A DNA stretch of 64,000 nt. It comes from Bacteroidales bacterium (GTDB lineage Bacteria > Bacteroidota > Bacteroidia > Bacteroidales > UBA932). Under the pieces are notes generated by a model. The model ran no database searches, had not been told where the DNA came from, and saw only the letters and a program-made list of their open reading frames with translations. Below are positions 60,836 through 64,000 of this stretch, in pieces (within the stretch, counting starts at the first letter, position 1; every line of letters starts with the position of its first letter). The position numbers were made by a program, and so were the translations under genes. The stretch lies in the NCBI GenBank assembly GCA_017438975.1, contig JAFRUH010000011.1, positions 18,047 through 82,046 of the forward strand. Direction: 5' to 3'.

Positions 60836-61956
60836 GCTGTCAGTTCTTTCCAAGCTTTGACGAATTTTTCCGCCGTCTCCAGCGAAAGGGTCAGGGACGG
60901 GAGGAGCCGGATCACGCCGGCCCCGGCGGCACCGGTAAAGAAATGTTTCTCGAAGAGGAGCCGGTCCCGGAGGCCGATGTAGGGTTCATTCAGTTCCAGG
61001 CCGATCATCAGGCCGCGGCCGCGGTACTCCTTGACCGCCTTGTCGCCGGCGAAGGCTTCCTCGAAATAAGCTCCGACCCTGGCCGCATTTTCGACCAGTT
61101 TCTCGGCCTCCATGATTTCGAGGACGGCGATGGCCGCCGCGCAAGCGAGGTGGTTGCCGCCGAAAGTGGTTCCGAGCATCCCGTACTGCGGTTTGATGGA
61201 CGGAGAGATCAGGACGCCCCCGATCGGGAATCCGTTCGCCATTCCCTTGGCGGAGGTGACGATATCGGCCCGGATGCCCGCGTGCTGATGGGCATAGAAA
61301 AGCCCCGTCCGGCCGTATCCGGACTGGATTTCATCGGCGATCAGCAGGGTTCCGGTCTTGTCGCAGAGGTCGCGGAGTCCCCGCAGGAACGCGTCTCCGG
61401 GTTCATAAATGCCTGCCACGCCCTGGATACCCTCGACGATCACCGCGGCGTAGGATCCGTCGGAGAGGTCCTTGTCGACGGCCTCCAGGTCATTCAGGGG
61501 GACGAAGGTGACATGGCCGCTCTCGTTGAAGGGAGCGCGGATCTTCGGATTGTCCGTCGCTTCGACAGCGCCGGAAGTACGGCCATGGAAAGCCTTGGAG
61601 AAGGCCAGGATCTTGGCCCGGCCGGTAGCGAAGGATGCCAGTTTCAGGGCATTTTCATTGGCCTCCGCGCCGCTGTTGCAGAGGAAAAGGGCATAATCGT
61701 CATAGCCGCTGGCCTTGCCGAGTTTCGACGCCAGTTCGACCTGCAGGCTGTTCTTGACGGCATTGGAGTAGAATCCGAGGGTAGCGGCCTGGGCGGTCAG
61801 CGCCTGGACATAATGGGGATGGCAATGGCCGACGCTGATGACGGCATGGCCGCCGTAGAGGTCGGTATACTCATTCCCGTCCTTGTCCCAGAGGGTTGTG
61901 CCGAGCCCTTTCACCGGCTCGATATCCCATAATTTATAGACTTCGAAAAGGTTCAT
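60832..61956 (-). CDS. argD: N-acyl-ornithine aminotransferase
   Basis: 374 residues from ATG 61956 (MNLFEVYKLWDIEPVKGLGT); the frame to 62115 is argC read out of frame. Class III PLP aminotransferase: LYGGHAVISVGHCHPHY, LFCNSGAEANENALK-like (LFLCNSGAEANENAL), LIADEIQSGYGRTG and TSAKGMANGFPIGG with the PLP Lys. It converts N-acylglutamate semialdehyde to N-acylornithine. The start shares one base with the argC stop (TGATG). Confidence 0.95.
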   Translation of the reverse strand: MNLFEVYKLWDIEPVKGLGTTLWDKDGNEYTDLYGGHAVISVGHCHPHYVQALTAQAATLGFYSNAVKNSLQVELASKLGKASGYDDYALFLCNSGAEANENALKLASFATGRAKILAFSKAFHGRTSGAVEATDNPKIRAPFNESGHVTFVPLNDLEAVDKDLSDGSYAAVIVEGIQGVAGIYEPGDAFLRGLRDLCDKTGTLLIADEIQSGYGRTGLFYAHQHAGIRADIVTSAKGMANGFPIGGVLISPSIKPQYGMLGTTFGGNHLACAAAIAVLEIMEAEKLVENAARVGAYFEEAFAGDKAVKEYRGRGLMIGLELNEPYIGLRDRLLFEKHFFTGAAGAGVIRLLPSLTLSLETAEKFVKAWKELTA

Positions 61957-62918
61957 CAGAATGCGGATGCTTTGAGTTGTAGGCCGGTCCTTTCGTCCAG
62001 GCCGAATATCAGGTTCATGTTCTGGACCGCCTGCCCGGCGGCGCCCTTGAGGAGATTGTCGATGACGGAGGTGATCACGAGACGTTCTCCGTGCTTTTCG
62101 ACCCCGACGAGGCATTTGTTGGTATTGACGACCTGCTTGAGATCGATGCTTCCCGGATAGAAAAAGGTGAATGGAGCATCTTTATAGAACGTCCGGTAGA
62201 GGTCCTTCGCCTCCTCCTCGGAGAGAGGGCAGGCGGTATGGAGCGTCGCGAAAATCCCCCTTGCAAAATCACCCCGGAGGGGGACGAAATGGAGCTCCGG
62301 AAGGAAACCGCCCTGCAGCAGGCCGAGGTTCCGTTTGATCTCTATAAGATGCTGATGTTCAAATACTTTATAGGCAGATACATTGTCCGTTCGCCAGCTG
62401 AAATGGGTCGTTGCGGAAGGCTTGACGCCGGCTCCCGTGGAACCGGTCAGGGCCGTGATGCTGACTTCCTCTTTCAGGATTCCTGCAGCGGCAAGGGGCA
62501 GGAGCGCGAGCTGGATAGCGGTCGCGAAACAACCGGGATTGGCGATGGAATCCGCCCCCATGATCCGGGCCTTCTGCCATTCGGGAAGTCCATAGACATA
62601 GCCGTCGGACTCGTCCCGGAAATCCTGGGCCAGGTCGACGACTTTCAATCCCTCAGGGCGCGGGTTCGCCTCCCAGAACGACCGGCTCCGACCATGGGCC
62701 GAACAGAGGAAGAGGACGTCGACGGCCCCGAGGTCGAATTCCGATGCGAAATGCAGGTCCGTATCCCCGAAGAGTCCTTCATGGACCGCATACAGGGGGT
62801 TGCCGGCATTGCTTTCCGAATGGACGAACACCAGCTCCGCGGCGGGATGATGGACCAGGAGGCGGATCAGTTCCCCTGCGGTATACCCGGCCCCTCCGAT
62901 GATTCCAACCTTGACCAT
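61956..62918 (-). CDS. argC: N-acyl-gamma-glutamyl-phosphate reductase
   Basis: 320 residues: MVKVGIIGGAGYTAGELIRL (NADP loop), LFLCSAHGRS, catalytic Cys in SIANPGCFATAIQL, and HFVPLRGDFARGIFATLH. It reduces the acyl-glutamyl phosphate to the semialdehyde. It lies 3 bp after the GNAT gene and overlaps argD. Length and motifs are normal for ArgC type 1. Confidence 0.96.
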   Translation of the reverse strand: MVKVGIIGGAGYTAGELIRLLVHHPAAELVFVHSESNAGNPLYAVHEGLFGDTDLHFASEFDLGAVDVLFLCSAHGRSRSFWEANPRPEGLKVVDLAQDFRDESDGYVYGLPEWQKARIMGADSIANPGCFATAIQLALLPLAAAGILKEEVSITALTGSTGAGVKPSATTHFSWRTDNVSAYKVFEHQHLIEIKRNLGLLQGGFLPELHFVPLRGDFARGIFATLHTACPLSEEEAKDLYRTFYKDAPFTFFYPGSIDLKQVVNTNKCLVGVEKHGERLVITSVIDNLLKGAAGQAVQNMNLIFGLDERTGLQLKASAF

Positions 62919-62921
62919 GGC

Positions 62922-63482
62922 CTATTCTCCCGGATGATGGATCTCGAGGTGCTCGTTCGGGTCATAGAGGAGACCGGTGCAGATGCACATCTTGTAATCA
63001 TGGCTGCAGAGGATGTCGAAATGGCGGCATCCCTCGCATCCTTTCCAGAATTCGGGGTCGTCCGTCAGTTCGTTGTACGGAACCGGACGGAAGCCGAATT
63101 CATAGTTCATCTTCATCACGGCGGCACCGGTCGTGATGGAGAAGATCTTGGCGTCGGGGAAAAGGGTCCGGGAGAGAATGAAAGTCTGCTCCTTGATGCG
63201 CTTGGCGATTCCCTGCCCGCGGTATTTGTGGGCTACGATGAGGCCCGAGTTGGCGACGAACTTCTTCCCGCCCCAGGATTCGATATAGGAGAAGCCGGCG
63301 AACTCACCGTCTTCGGCGAGGGCGATGACCGCTTTCCCGGAGGACATCTTGTCGATGATGTACTCCGGGGTACGCTTGGCGATACCGGTTTTCCGCTCGA
63401 GGGAGGAAAGGTATATCTCCTGGCAGATCTCTTCTGCATAGATTGCGTGGCTCGCATCCGCCACCTTTACAACAATATTCAT
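62922..63482 (-). CDS. GNAT N-acyltransferase at the head of the arginine operon
   Basis: 186 residues with a GNAT core: SGLIVAHKYRGQGIAKRIKE is motif A with the acyl-CoA loop (R/QxxGxG/A as RGQGIA), and MKMNYEFGFRPV is motif B. The last 35 residues hold a Cys cluster, CEGCRHFDILCSHDYKMCIC (five Cys), unusual for GNATs, possibly a metal site. Being first in the argC-carB operon, and no argA or argJ being seen, makes it a candidate for the acyl-glutamate synthase (N-acetyl or, given argF', N-succinyl). Inference only. Confidence 0.8.
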   Translation of the reverse strand: MNIVVKVADASHAIYAEEICQEIYLSSLERKTGIAKRTPEYIIDKMSSGKAVIALAEDGEFAGFSYIESWGGKKFVANSGLIVAHKYRGQGIAKRIKEQTFILSRTLFPDAKIFSITTGAAVMKMNYEFGFRPVPYNELTDDPEFWKGCEGCRHFDILCSHDYKMCICTGLLYDPNEHLEIHHPGE

Positions 63483-63513
63483 ATAATATGCATTAATTCG
63501 CTGTTTGTTTCGA

Positions 63514-63545
63514 CAAAATTATATAATTTACAAATAATATCCAAA
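63514..63545 (-). promoter_or_regulatory. Arginine operon promoter
   Basis: TTTG (63545-63542), 20 bp, TAATTTTG (63521-63514) on the minus strand, a full consensus match in an AT-rich gap. The start site near 63508 leaves a 25-base leader before ATG 63482. No ARG-box-like palindrome was recognised. Confidence 0.78.
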
Positions 63546-63659
63546 TTATTTACAGATAAATTCAAGGCCGTCGACATAATCACGGTCCCAATGAGAAAAA
63601 AGCAAAAACGATTGTGTATATTTGTTCTGTTGTATTCTTTTACAAAAGTATCAATCTCT

Positions 63660-63852
63660 ATGTCAAGATTAGCCAAAGTCGCGTTTGCGCTTTCCTTTTT
63701 CCTCCTGGCGGATGCATTTTCCTGCCATGCCTGCACGAGCGTCATCATCTCCGGCAAGATTACGGAGGACGGCCGTACGGCAGCTCGTCGAACTGAACGC
63801 AGTGACCGACAGCGACCTTGAAGCCTTCTATAAGGAAGAGTTTGACCTATAA
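63660..63852 (+). pseudogene. Decayed Ntn-hydrolase (C45/C69-like) gene remnant
   Basis: From ATG 63660 an exported N terminus is read: signal MSRLAKVAFALSFFLLADAF, then CHACTSVIISGKITEDGR, the typical start of Ntn hydrolases of the acyl-CoA:6-APA acyltransferase or dipeptidase type with the Cys nucleophile in ACTS. It stops at 63821. In the +1 frame a C-terminal tail RQLVELNAVTDSDLEAFYKE, then EFDL, reaches TAA at 63852. About 900 bp expected between these ends is missing, so a large internal deletion with a frameshift has broken the gene. Confidence 0.65.
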
Positions 63853-63861
63853 ATAAACGAC

Positions 63862-63895
63862 AAAAAGCCCTGACCAGAAGATTCTGATCAGGGCT
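63862..63895 (-). terminator. rRNA operon terminator downstream of 5S
   Basis: AGCCCTGATCAG/CTGGTCAGGGCT stem with one mismatch (63866-63877 and 63884-63895), 6-nt loop, then TTTTTG on the minus strand (63865-63861). It ends the rRNA transcript after 5S. Confidence 0.85.
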
Positions 63896-63903
63896 TCGAA
63901 GAA

Positions 63904-64000
<97 letters not shown>

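Overview
The window is a GC-rich (roughly 58-60% by eye) chromosomal segment of a member of the Bacteroidota, most likely Bacteroidales. The reasons are promoters of the TTTG-N19/20-TAnnTTTG type, a Bacteroides-type transcarbamylase in the arginine operon, FimB/Mfa2-, DUF3575-, DUF4249-, DUF4296-, DUF4295- and DUF4199-type genes, and TonB receptors paired with surface lipoproteins. Species cannot be named from this alone. Genes are packed tightly, with many ATGA, TGATG or TGATATG junctions.

Layout. 1-6660 (minus): start of purF, pyrG with a hairpin leader, then pnuC - SGNH hydrolase - MurNAc/GlcNAc-type kinase - murQ - recR - mntP. 6724-11382 (plus): FKBP isomerase, a BtuB-like TonB receptor, a beta-propeller lipoprotein (BtuG-like) and murI. 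11384-21880 (minus): one long run of a HU-like membrane protein, thioesterase, YidE-type transporter, NUDIX, a HIT-like/SpoIID fusion, AmpG, NamZ (GH171) and a Ser/Thr-repeat protein. 21892-31264: small secreted proteins, tRNA-Asn, tRNA-Leu, a phosphoesterase cluster and a fimbria-like trio containing a zincin lipoprotein. 31265-39528: histidine phosphatase, deoC, radical SAM, amidohydrolase, DUF4296, pheT, ftsY.

39584-47822 is the accessory part. An AT-rich module (TonB receptor, DUF4249, beta-barrel, lipoprotein, small Cys-rich secreted peptide, TPR/HTH membrane regulator) lies between arrays of a 51-bp palindromic repeat. Next to it is a RAYT-type Y1 transposase with repeat arrays on both sides. 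In all, 11 repeat units lie in three arrays; ten keep exact 51-bp phasing and one is degenerate. This REP/RAYT system is the most striking feature of the window.

47871-54842: ribosomal protein and translation genes (thrS, infC with a probable AUC start, rpmI, rplT, lepB, rpmB, rpmG, DUF4295), then DUF4199 and a GT2 glycosyltransferase. 54839-63482 (minus): a seven-gene arginine operon GNAT-argC-argD-argF'-argB-carA-carB, whose transcarbamylase carries Ser at the specificity position, predicting succinylated intermediates. The right end holds a decayed Ntn-hydrolase gene and the 3' end of an rRNA operon (5S plus terminator).

Functional links: peptidoglycan sugar recovery (NamZ, AmpG, kinase, MurQ, MurI nearby), pyrimidine and arginine supply (pyrG, carAB, arg genes), and translation. 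Base composition statements are by-eye estimates; no searches were run.
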